Source: Candidatus Sulfotelmatobacter sp.
GTDB lineage: Bacteria > Acidobacteriota > Terriglobia > Terriglobales > Acidobacteriaceae
Length of the DNA stretch: 6,428 nt
Assembly (NCBI GenBank): GCA_030037575.1
Contig: JASHRB010000435.1
Span: 1-6,428, forward strand
Reading direction: 5' to 3'
The position numbers and the translations under genes were made by a program. The notes below the pieces were generated by a model, which was not told where the DNA came from, made no database searches, and saw only the letters and a program-made list of their open reading frames with translations. The stretch's first letter is position 1. Each line of letters begins with the position of its first letter. Positions 1-5,331 of the stretch are shown one piece after another.

Positions 1-72
1 CTTCTGGCGCATCCCTGCTCGGTGAATTCTGTCAAACTACAGATAGGCAGAAGCGAGAGCCCGCCGGCAATC

Positions 73-543
73 ATGGAAATCGTCGCATCCAAATCGACGC
101 GCCGCAGTACTCGGTTGCGTGTACAGATCCCAGTTACCGTTAGCAGCCTCGATCGCCGCCACGCCTTTGTGGCCGAATGCGTCGCTATCATTGTCAGTCC
201 CCAGGGCGCGGGATTGCAGGCTGCGCAGGCGCTTCCGCTTGAAACGCCGATCATGCTCAACGGCCTGCCCGGCGGAGCAAGCGCTTCCGGCCGCGTGGCC
301 AGCTCTTTGCCGCTCGGTAGCGACGGCAAGCACTTCCTCATCGGAATATCACTCTACAATCCGGGCAATGTCTGGGGAATCGCCCATCCGCCCGAAGATT
401 GGGAGGGCGCGTCATCGGCAGCAGCAGTTCCCGCGGCAGCAGCTCCGGCGAACGGTTCAGCCCCCCAGGTCCCGAATCATAAAAATGTTTGGCCCTATAA
501 CATCTTCTCCGGCCATACCGAGGCCCATCCCGGGCGCAAATGA
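73..543 (+). CDS. PilZ-domain protein with Ala/Pro-rich C-terminal tail
   Basis: A 156-residue soluble protein read from ATG 73. A GTG at 22 would add 17 residues in frame, but the PilZ-like core begins just after the ATG, so the ATG is preferred; neither start has a clear ribosome binding site. PilZ domains typically bind cyclic di-GMP through an RxxxR motif followed by (D/N)xSxxG. Here RRSTR (residues 10-14) supplies RxxxR. The second motif is degenerate: VSPQGAG (41-47), with Ile at the Asp/Asn position. A beta-rich core runs to about residue 105 and ends in NVWGI and PPEDW, which I recall from acidobacterial PilZ proteins. The tail from about 112 is Ala/Pro/Ser-rich and probably disordered. 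No signal peptide or membrane segment is visible. The protein may have weak or no cyclic di-GMP binding and act as an adaptor. The fold is fairly sure; the function is open. Confidence 0.75.
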   Translation: MEIVASKSTRRSTRLRVQIPVTVSSLDRRHAFVAECVAIIVSPQGAGLQAAQALPLETPIMLNGLPGGASASGRVASSLPLGSDGKHFLIGISLYNPGNVWGIAHPPEDWEGASSAAAVPAAAAPANGSAPQVPNHKNVWPYNIFSGHTEAHPGRK

Positions 544-654
544 GGTCACTAACTGGTACCACCTCGCCGGTTACCCCATTTGTCTTTCCCGACTCGTGTT
601 TCGTTCTTTCGTAATCTCGCCTGCGCTTGACCGAAGTGTCATACTGCTGATCAC

Positions 655-1056
655 ATGTCGGCAAGCCCAGATCCCGCCGTTTCGGTTCCATCCCCGGTCA
701 AACCTGATCGGATGAAGGAGAAACACCGTCCCTTCCGCGTCAAGCTGCGCGGATCGGTGCTTACCATCGTTCGCCTGCCCAATCAGCGCCAGTTGCGCGG
801 CAAGCTACATCAGCTTTCCGTAACCGGCGGCCTCATGAACCTCGACAAGCCGATCGACGAGAAGCTCAAAGTCGAACTGATCTTCCAGGTCGGTGACGCC
901 ACCGTCCGCGAAACCGTCGAGATGCTTTTTCCCATGTGGGCTACCCAGGGATGGCTTCAACCCTTCCGCTTTATCGAACTGCCCGAAACCAGCAAGAGCG
1001 CCATCGAAAAAAATCTGCAAGCCTTCGTGCAAGCGCCGCCGAGTCCGGCTTCGTAG
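655..1056 (+). CDS. small PilZ-like protein
   Basis: A 133-residue protein starting at ATG 655; an in-frame ATG at 712 would remove a Pro/Ser-rich 19-residue leader. The core reads as a PilZ fold. RVKLR (28-32) fits RxxxR, and QLSVTGG (53-59) sits where (D/N)xSxxG is expected, with Gln replacing Asp/Asn. A late beta strand PFRFIELP (103-110) matches the closing strand of many PilZ domains, and a short C-terminal helix follows (about 113-126). No membrane or secretion signal is seen. It follows the first PilZ gene by 111 bp on the same strand, so the two may be co-transcribed, but no promoter or terminator in the gap settles this. It is probably a cytoplasmic cyclic di-GMP effector or a degenerate relative. 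Similarity to the first PilZ protein is low, so a recent duplication is unlikely. Confidence 0.7.
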   Translation: MSASPDPAVSVPSPVKPDRMKEKHRPFRVKLRGSVLTIVRLPNQRQLRGKLHQLSVTGGLMNLDKPIDEKLKVELIFQVGDATVRETVEMLFPMWATQGWLQPFRFIELPETSKSAIEKNLQAFVQAPPSPAS

Positions 1057-1184
1057 TCGCCATCAAACCTGCGCAGCCCGGCCCTCGCTGGTGGCCCGTT
1101 CGAAAACTGCGCGCAGAGTGGCTCGCGCAATTTCCCCGGCCAAACTGAGCCCCAGGCAGTACCATATGCCAAAGCACACTCACC

Positions 1185-1853
1185 ATGCCGGATCACATCT
1201 CTCGTAAATTGATCCTGTGGGAAGTCGATACGCAAGCCGACTTCATGCTGCCCGGAGGCAAGCTCTACGTGCCCGGGGCCGAGAAACTTCTGCCCAACAT
1301 TCGCCGCCTTACCGACCTGGCGCGCCAAGGTCGCATCTTCCTGGTTTCGCACGGCTGTTATCACCCCCCCGCCGACCCAGAATTCAAGCTCTTTCCGCCG
1401 CACTGCGTCAAAGGCACGCCCGGCGCTTCCTACGTCCCCGAAGCGCTCACCGGCAAGGTCGCCGTCATTCCCAATGAAGCGCAAGCTGCGCTGCCCAACG
1501 ACATTTTTCATTACCAGCAAATCCTGCTGGAAAAACAAACGCTCGACATCTTCGAAAGCCGCCACGCGGAAGAGCTGCTCAATCGCCTCCCTCGCGACTC
1601 CAACTTTCTCATTTTCGGAGTGGTCACCGAATATTGCGTTCGCCTTGCCGCCCGCGGACTGCTTGAACGCGGCCGCGCGGTCTTTATCGTGCACGACGCA
1701 ATTGAAACGCTGAAGCCGGAAGAGGGGGCGCGGGCCATGGCTGAATTGCAGCAACTCGGCGCGAAATTCCTCAGCACCGATGCCGCCCTCGCCCTGGCCG
1801 ATGCTCAATCTGCGGACCAACCTCACCCGCGCCAACCACTCGCCAAGCTTTGA
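1185..1853 (+). CDS. isochorismatase/nicotinamidase-like cysteine hydrolase
   Basis: A 222-residue cytoplasmic protein of the isochorismatase-like superfamily, whose members hydrolyse amides such as nicotinamide, or related substrates, through an Asp-Lys-Cys triad. The likely triad is D15 (in EVDTQADF), K117 (LLEKQ) and C151 (VTEYCVR). The GVVTEYC stretch (145-151) carries the family's cis-peptide region before the nucleophile. FPPHCVKGTPGA (70-81) is the usual PPHCxxGTxGA element. In nicotinamidases the metal site includes Asp in a DxH segment; here the segment reads SHGCYH (55-60), so the Asp is missing and Cys or Gly occupies its place. The C-terminal 20 residues (Gln/Pro-rich) lie beyond the fold. 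ATG 1185 has no good ribosome binding site. It faces the next gene tail to tail with a 15-bp gap and no terminator. The substrate cannot be assigned; nicotinamide is possible but the altered metal site argues for caution. Confidence 0.85.
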   Translation: MPDHISRKLILWEVDTQADFMLPGGKLYVPGAEKLLPNIRRLTDLARQGRIFLVSHGCYHPPADPEFKLFPPHCVKGTPGASYVPEALTGKVAVIPNEAQAALPNDIFHYQQILLEKQTLDIFESRHAEELLNRLPRDSNFLIFGVVTEYCVRLAARGLLERGRAVFIVHDAIETLKPEEGARAMAELQQLGAKFLSTDAALALADAQSADQPHPRQPLAKL

Positions 1854-1868
1854 CTTGCTGGGCTCCCG

Positions 1869-2555
1869 CTATCCCCGCTCAAATGCATGTTTCTTTTCGA
1901 TCTCCTCCAGGGCGGCGCGCGCCGCGCTCACGAACCTTTCGCCCTGGTTCATCAGCCCGGCGGTGGCTTGGGCAAACTGGCCCTCCATCCGCACCAGGCG
2001 ATTTGCGGCCACCAGTCGGCTGGTCACTTCCAGCACATGGGCCGGCGTCGTCTCCAAATATTGCGCTTCGGTCGGATCGCCCACCCAGACGCGGGTTTCC
2101 CCATCCTTCTCGCACCGGTCGCCAGAGGATGGGGAATTTGCTTTGGTCTCCCAATAAACCTTCCGCTCCATCATCTCCGCGATGGTACCGTCCTCTGCCT
2201 TCCCAAACACCCACTTCTGCCGCTTGAAATCGTAGTGCCGGCTCGAAAACGCCACCGGCAACAGCTTCCCCGATTTCACAAACTCAATCTGCTTCCGGTC
2301 AACTTGCGTGCGCAAGGCGTTGATTACCGGCGCTTCGGCATCTTTCGGTTCGAGCGACGGCAGGACTTGGCGCACCGTCGCGGAAAGATTCACCGCCACC
2401 AGCGCATGCAATCCCCCCGAATCCTCGACGCGAATATCGCCGTGCAGCACCCAGAAATCGGCGCCGGAGGCCGAAGGGTGAAACGGCCACTCCAACGTCA
2501 TCGTGAGCGGCAACCCGGCGAGCGTCGTCCAGATTTTCGTCGCTCTCTCAGACAT
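1869..2555 (-). CDS. conserved-looking protein of unknown function, partner of MarR-type regulator
   Basis: A 228-residue protein that I do not recognise. It starts at an ATG (2555, minus strand) preceded by GGGACGGG, a plausible but imperfect ribosome binding site, and ends in TAG. It has no signal peptide, no membrane segment and no Cys-rich motif apart from one Cys (RCEKDGE). The first two thirds look like a mixed beta-strand domain rich in Trp and Phe (LEWPFHP, DFWVLHGDIRVED, KWVFG, VYWETK). The last 55 or so residues are predicted by eye to be helical, rich in Ala, Glu and Arg, possibly coiled coil. It lies 39 bp downstream of the GbsR/MarR-type regulator on the same strand, so the two probably form an operon starting at the promoter near 3163, and the regulator may control it. 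Coding is supported by the uninterrupted frame, tight packing and protein-like composition. Confidence 0.75.
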   Translation of the reverse strand: MSERATKIWTTLAGLPLTMTLEWPFHPSASGADFWVLHGDIRVEDSGGLHALVAVNLSATVRQVLPSLEPKDAEAPVINALRTQVDRKQIEFVKSGKLLPVAFSSRHYDFKRQKWVFGKAEDGTIAEMMERKVYWETKANSPSSGDRCEKDGETRVWVGDPTEAQYLETTPAHVLEVTSRLVAANRLVRMEGQFAQATAGLMNQGERFVSAARAALEEIEKKHAFERG

Positions 2556-2594
2556 CAGCCCGTCCCATAAATTTCGCCGTTTTTGCTGCGCAAC

Positions 2595-3116
2595 TTATTT
2601 CTTCTTGCTGACCTTGGCGCCCACGCGCAATAGCTTTCTTACCGTTCCGGTGGGAAGACGCTTCATCTGGTCGTGCAGTTCGGTTACCGCATCGAAAAAT
2701 CCGGCCATGGCCGCGATACGCTCACGGGTAAACTCAGCCCCCGGTTCCTTGGGGTCCAATTCTTCCAGACTTCTCTTCAACATCTCCCGCGTGGGATCAA
2801 TTTCTCTCCGCTTTCGCTGCTCGACCACCAGGCGGAACATCTCCCAGACGTCCTTCATCGACTCATAATGCTCGCGCCGGTCGCCCAGCACGTGCACGGC
2901 ACGCACGATTCCCCAGGTTTCGAGTTCGCGAATTGAAGTGCTCACATTGGACCGGGCAACGCTGAGCGTTCCCGCAATTTCTTCCGCGGGCAGAGCGCGC
3001 GGCGACAAGTACAACAGCGCGTGGATCTGCGCCACCGTGCGATTGATTCCCCAGCGGGTGCCCATCTCACCCCAGTGGAGAATGTACTGCTTCTGGATGC
3101 CGGTCAGATTCGCCAT
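2595..3116 (-). CDS. GbsR/MarR-family winged-helix transcriptional regulator
   Basis: A 173-residue DNA-binding protein. The winged helix spans about residues 24-85. AEEIAGTLSVARSNVSTSIR (44-63) is the helix-turn-helix, with SNVSTSIRELETWG as the recognition helix, and VHVLGDRREHYE (74-85) is the wing. This arrangement, with the leading GEMGTRWGINRTVAQIHALL segment, is characteristic of the GbsR-like branch of MarR regulators. Helical C-terminal residues 87-160 should form the dimer interface, and a basic RKLLRVGAKVSKKK tail ends the protein. The start was set at ATG 3116: a TTG at 3131 would lie upstream of the predicted transcription start near 3128. It heads the minus-strand unit with the 228-residue gene and is divergent from rsmG. 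A 9-bp periodic repeat across its own -10 suggests autoregulation. The effector molecule is unknown; members of this family often sense small ligands, but nothing here identifies one. Confidence 0.9.
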   Translation of the reverse strand: MANLTGIQKQYILHWGEMGTRWGINRTVAQIHALLYLSPRALPAEEIAGTLSVARSNVSTSIRELETWGIVRAVHVLGDRREHYESMKDVWEMFRLVVEQRKRREIDPTREMLKRSLEELDPKEPGAEFTRERIAAMAGFFDAVTELHDQMKRLPTGTVRKLLRVGAKVSKKK

Positions 3117-3122
3117 GTATTT

Positions 3123-3152
3123 CAGTAACAACAGAATTTACAGAATGAACAG
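3123..3152. repeat. 9-bp periodic CAG repeat over the regulator's -10 (candidate operator)
   Basis: On the plus strand CAG recurs exactly every 9 bp, at 3123, 3132, 3141 and 3150. The three full units are CAGTAACAA, CAGAATTTA and CAGAATGAA; the fourth keeps only CAG. The array contains an exact ACAGAAT direct repeat (3131-3137 and 3140-3146). It covers the -10 box and transcription start of the minus-strand promoter, a position where bound protein would block transcription, so the encoded regulator is the obvious candidate ligand. MarR proteins usually bind inverted repeats, so a direct-repeat operator would be atypical. Confidence 0.5.
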
Positions 3153-3163
3153 GTCGGTGTCAA
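3135..3163 (-). promoter_or_regulatory. sigma-70-type promoter of the GbsR/MarR operon
   Basis: Read on the minus strand, a perfect -35 TTGACA (3163-3158) is separated by 17 bp from TAAATT (3140-3135), a 4/6 match to TATAAT. Transcription would begin near 3128, giving a leader of about 12 nt before ATG 3116. This position also argues against the upstream TTG start. Confidence 0.65.
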
Positions 3164-3220
3164 TTGGGGCGTGCGCCGGGCCTTGAGTTGGCGCCCAGAT
3201 TTCCGGAAAGGGCCGCGCCG

Positions 3221-3250
3221 TTGCCAGCTGCGTCGAGGGACTTCTACAAT
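3221..3250 (+). promoter_or_regulatory. promoter of rsmG, predicting a near-leaderless mRNA
   Basis: TTGCCA (3221-3226, 5/6 to TTGACA) and TACAAT (3245-3250, 5/6 to TATAAT) are 18 bp apart. Transcription should start near 3257, only about 3 nt before ATG 3260. The nearest purine-rich stretch (GAGGGA, 3235-3240) is too far upstream to serve as a ribosome binding site and would not be transcribed from this promoter. Confidence 0.55.
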
Positions 3251-3259
3251 CCCTACGCC

Positions 3260-3958
3260 ATGCGCGCCAAAGGTATTGCCGAATTGCTCGAGCCTTTTCT
3301 GGGCGAAGAAGGGCGCGAACATCTCCAAGGAGAAGATCTCGATCATATATCGATGTATATGGATATATTGCTTCGATGGAGCGCCCGAGTGAATCTCACG
3401 GCGATTCGTGATCGGGACGAGATCGTGACCCGCCACTTCGGTGAGTCGCTTTTCTTGGCTCGCCATCTTTTCCCCGGAGTCGACCGTGAACCACAACCTC
3501 GCGACCGTCTGCCCGCCTCGAGACCGGGCGAGACCGGGCGCACGGCTGGCCGGCTTGCCGACCTCGGCTCCGGTGCTGGGTTCCCCGGAATTCCCATCAA
3601 GATGTGGGTGCCCAACCTGTCTGTCACGCTCATCGAAGCGAATCACAAAAAGGCAACTTTTCTTCGCGAGATCGTCAGAAATCTGCGACTGCCGGACATC
3701 CAAGTCGAGAACGCACGAGGCGAAACCCTCGAGCCAGCGGCCTTCGATGTTATCACCCTCCGCGCCGTGGAACGCTTCGGCCAGGCACTGGCCGTTGCGC
3801 ATCGCCTGGTCCGGCCGAACGGGCGAGTGGCGCTAATGATTTCCTCACGCCAGGTGGCGGCAGCTCGTTCGAGTCCCGCAAACTTCAGCTGGAACTACCC
3901 CGAGCCCATTCCTCGATCCAACTCGCGCCTTGTGTTGATCGGCACGCGTGAACCATAG
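3260..3958 (+). CDS. rsmG: 16S rRNA (guanine-N7) methyltransferase RsmG (GidB)
   Basis: A 232-residue enzyme that uses S-adenosylmethionine to methylate N7 of a conserved guanine (G527 in E. coli numbering) in 16S rRNA; loss of it in other bacteria gives low-level streptomycin resistance. The N-terminal helix region contains YMDILLRWSARVNLTAIRD (33-51) and the family signature VTRHFGESL (56-64). The cofactor-binding loop is LADLGSGAGFPGIP (99-112), followed by VTLIEANHKKATFLRE (122-137) and TLRAVE (166-171). Between FPG (71-73) and the cofactor loop lies an unusually long Arg/Pro-rich linker (about 74-97) that includes a 10-bp DNA duplication. A TTG start at 3164 would add 32 Arg/Pro-rich residues unlike the family; ATG 3260 gives the normal start and fits the promoter. 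It precedes parA-parB, as is common near replication origins, though mnmG is not in the window. Confidence 0.95.
   Translation: MRAKGIAELLEPFLGEEGREHLQGEDLDHISMYMDILLRWSARVNLTAIRDRDEIVTRHFGESLFLARHLFPGVDREPQPRDRLPASRPGETGRTAGRLADLGSGAGFPGIPIKMWVPNLSVTLIEANHKKATFLREIVRNLRLPDIQVENARGETLEPAAFDVITLRAVERFGQALAVAHRLVRPNGRVALMISSRQVAAARSSPANFSWNYPEPIPRSNSRLVLIGTREP
3521..3540 (+). repeat. 10-bp tandem duplication inside rsmG
   Basis: AGACCGGGCG occurs twice back to back. Because 10 is not a multiple of three, the two copies are read in different frames (within ASRPGETGRT), yet the downstream cofactor-binding region stays in frame. It lies in the flexible linker before the methyltransferase core. 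Confidence 0.85.
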
Positions 3959-4163
3959 CGATCAACAGGTGGGACAAAAGTGCTATCGAGCCCAATGATT
4001 CATCGCAAAGGCTTCTTCGCTTTCGCCTCCGAATGGCAAAAAGTGGTAACTAATCGCGTATTTGATCGGAGAGGCTTGCATTTCTTCTATTTTTATGTTC
4101 ATTCCGGCATCTTGGGGAGGAGCACAGGACGCTAGGCTCTCATGAGGGGGGCGACGGCGCGAG

Positions 4164-4179
4164 TGTTCCAGTTGGAACA
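4164..4179. promoter_or_regulatory. parS-like ParB-binding site 1
   Basis: The 16-bp sequence TGTTCCAGTTGGAACA has perfect 7-bp inverted arms (TGTTCCA and TGGAACA) around a GT centre. The common bacterial parS is TGTTNCACGTGNAACA, so 14 of 16 positions agree with its TGTTCCACGTGGAACA form and only the central CG differs. Its place upstream of parA-parB and the second copy 68 bp away support a role as a ParB nucleation site. Confidence 0.7.
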
Positions 4180-4231
4180 TCTATGTTCTGCAGGTGAATC
4201 AGTTTCTCGAGCACAGCAAGAAATCGTCGAA

Positions 4232-4247
4232 TGTTCCAATTGGAACA
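4232..4247. promoter_or_regulatory. parS-like ParB-binding site 2
   Basis: TGTTCCAATTGGAACA is a perfect 16-bp palindrome. It shares both 7-bp arms with site 1 and differs only at the first central base (AT here, GT there; canonical parS has CG). It lies 68 bp from site 1, about 6.5 helical turns, and 192 bp before parA. Confidence 0.75.
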
Positions 4248-4260
4248 CTTTCAAGCTAGA

Positions 4261-4290
4261 GGCCGACCAGTGAATCTGGTTTTTCGGTCC
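4261..4290 (+). other. imperfect hairpin downstream of parS-like site 2
   Basis: An inner stem ACCAG/CTGGT (4266-4270 with 4276-4280) closes a 5-nt loop. It is followed by TTTT (4281-4284) and then an outer stem in which GG, CC and G (4261-4265) pair with CGG and CC (4285-4290), leaving one bulged T. The inner stem plus T-run resembles a weak intrinsic terminator for rightward transcription. The outer stem instead suggests a larger RNA or DNA hairpin. Its role is undetermined. Confidence 0.3.
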
Positions 4291-4342
4291 GCGTGTTTCA
4301 GGCTGGGCTCGAAGGAATGTTCATACTGGAGCGGCGAACCGG

Positions 4343-4370
4343 TTTTGCACACAGATTCTGACCATCCACA
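4343..4370 (+). other. two DnaA-box-like sequences upstream of parA
   Basis: TTTTGCACA (4343-4351) has one mismatch to the DnaA box TTATNCACA, and CCATCCACA (4362-4370) has two mismatches to TTATCCACA. Both are in the same orientation, 19 bp apart, and are followed by an AT-rich stretch. Two imperfect boxes are too few to call an origin. They could contribute to DnaA-linked control of parAB or be chance. Confidence 0.2.
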
Positions 4371-4439
4371 GCAGTTCCAGATTGCAATCAAATTCAAAAG
4401 CAAATTATTCTCGACAGGTTCTCCGCTCCTCGACCATCT

Positions 4440-5240
4440 ATGGGACGTGTCATTGCTGTTGCCAACCAGAAGGGTGGCGTGGGAAAAACCACGACCGCCA
4501 TCAATCTGGCCGCCTCTTTCGCTGCCGCCGAAGTCAACACGCTGTTGATTGACTCGGATCCGCAGTCGAACGCTTCGAGTGGACTTGGTCTGGCAAAAAT
4601 TCCTGACCGGCTCTCGAGCTACCATTTGCTGATGGGAGCTGCTACTGCCGAGGAGGCTCTGGTTACCACTGATCTTGAGCAGCTTTGGCTGATCCCGTCG
4701 CACAAGAACTTGATTGGGGCCAATCTTGAATTGGTCGATGCGGAACGGCGTGAACATCGTCTGCGCGATGCCCTGGCTCCGCTGCGGGATCGCTTTCAGT
4801 ACATCGTGCTCGATTGTCCGCCGGCGCTGGATTTGCTAACCCTCAATGCACTGGTCGCGGCAGATTCGGTTTTGATTCCGATGCAGGCGGAGTATTTCGC
4901 GCTGGAAGGCATCAGCGAGCTTCTCGATACGGTGGAGCGCATTCGCTATGCGCTCAATCCCGGGCTCGAAATTGAAGGCGTGGTGCTGACTATGCTCGAT
5001 GAGCGCACGAACCTGGCGCAGCAAGTGATGGCCGAGTTGAAGAAGTTTTTCGGCGAAAGGCTCTGCGCCACGACCATACCGCGGAACATTCGCCTGGCGG
5101 AAGCGCCAAGCCATGGCAAGGCAGCTCTCGCCTACGATCCCAGATCGAGAGGCGCGGAAAGCTACATTCGGCTGGCGAAGGAAATCATAGACAAGCACTT
5201 GGCTGCGACCGGCGCCGCTCCTTCGGCGATCAGCGCATGA
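4440..5240 (+). CDS. parA: chromosome-partitioning ATPase ParA (Soj type)
   Basis: A 266-residue ParA/MinD-superfamily ATPase that binds non-specific DNA as an ATP dimer and is stimulated by ParB to move and segregate origin regions. The deviant Walker A is QKGGVGKTTT (10-19), with signature lysine K11 and K16. The A' motif LLIDSDPQSN (35-44) carries the catalytic-type Asp D40, and Walker B YIVLDCPP (121-128) has D125. The C-terminal IPRNIRLAEAPSHGKAALAYDPRSRGAESY (213-242) is the standard ParA segment linked to DNA binding and dimer function. It lacks the N-terminal helix-turn-helix extension of plasmid type Ia ParA, so it is the chromosomal class, slightly longer than B. subtilis Soj owing to an Ala/Ser-rich tail. 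ATG 4440 has no strong ribosome binding site. parB follows after 103 bp, and parS-like sites lie upstream. Confidence 0.96.
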   Translation: MGRVIAVANQKGGVGKTTTAINLAASFAAAEVNTLLIDSDPQSNASSGLGLAKIPDRLSSYHLLMGAATAEEALVTTDLEQLWLIPSHKNLIGANLELVDAERREHRLRDALAPLRDRFQYIVLDCPPALDLLTLNALVAADSVLIPMQAEYFALEGISELLDTVERIRYALNPGLEIEGVVLTMLDERTNLAQQVMAELKKFFGERLCATTIPRNIRLAEAPSHGKAALAYDPRSRGAESYIRLAKEIIDKHLAATGAAPSAISA

Positions 5241-5254
5241 GCTAGATTGATGAA

Positions 5255-5286
5255 CATCGATACCGATATATCGACGATGATCGATG
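5255..5286. repeat. nested palindromes in the parA-parB gap
   Basis: CATCGAT (5255-5261) and ATCGATG (5280-5286) form an inverted repeat with an 18-bp spacer. Inside it is the perfect 10-bp palindrome CGATATATCG (5264-5273). The AT-rich segment sits 58 bp before parB and could be an operator for a second promoter. No good -35/-10 pair was identified. Confidence 0.4.
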
Positions 5287-5331
5287 TATTGTGGCTCCTG
5301 GAACTGCACGCGGGAACAGCAAAGGAGTCCT

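Larger units (their letters stand above)
3959..4439. other. 481-bp gene-free region between rsmG and parA, probable centromere/regulatory region
   Basis: No credible gene was found on either strand. It holds two parS-like palindromes (4164 and 4232), an imperfect hairpin (4261-4290), two DnaA-box-like sequences (4343-4370) and an AT-rich stretch (4381-4410, 23 of 30 bases A or T) just before parA. The first 200 bp show no recognisable element. No convincing -35/-10 pair for parA was found; the AT-rich stretch is where one would be expected. Its size, in a window where other gaps are 15-143 bp, supports a non-coding role. Confidence 0.7.

Noticed and set aside
26..43. TCTGT/ACAGA inverted repeat and an ATTCTGT heptamer matching the regulator's operator-like repeat
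   Set aside because: A single 7-mer match is expected by chance in a window of this size, and there is no 9-bp array here.
627..645. TTGACC and CATACT before the second PilZ gene as a promoter
   Set aside because: The two boxes are only 7 bp apart and no suitable partner exists for either at 16-18 bp.
119..715. 198-codon plus-strand frame overlapping both PilZ genes
   Set aside because: Arg/Ser/Pro-rich out-of-frame translation typical of a shadow; the PilZ frames explain the sequence.
1166..1207. 13-codon frame overlapping the hydrolase start, possible leader peptide
   Set aside because: Too short, without a ribosome binding site or attenuator-like structure.
957..1835. 292-codon open frame on the minus strand opposite the hydrolase gene
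   Set aside because: It is fully antisense to a gene with clear catalytic motifs; such frames are common opposite GC-rich coding sequence, and its translation shows no recognisable domain.
1854..1868. Bidirectional terminator between the convergent genes
   Set aside because: The 15-bp gap contains no stem-loop or T-run.
3122..3802. 226-codon minus-strand open frame opposite rsmG and running into the divergent promoter region
   Set aside because: It would overlap both the rsmG coding sequence and the regulator's promoter, and has no domain signature.
3983..4180. 65-codon minus-strand frame in the rsmG-parA gap
   Set aside because: Its first codons are the parS-like palindrome itself, it has no ribosome binding site, and the translation is not protein-like enough to support a gene.
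4142..4273. 43-codon plus-strand frame spanning both parS-like sites
   Set aside because: No spaced Shine-Dalgarno sequence and no recognisable features; both sites are better explained as DNA elements.
4318..4333. Possible third parS-like site (TGTTCATACTGGAGCG)
   Set aside because: It matches only 11 of 16 positions of site 2 and breaks the inverted arms.
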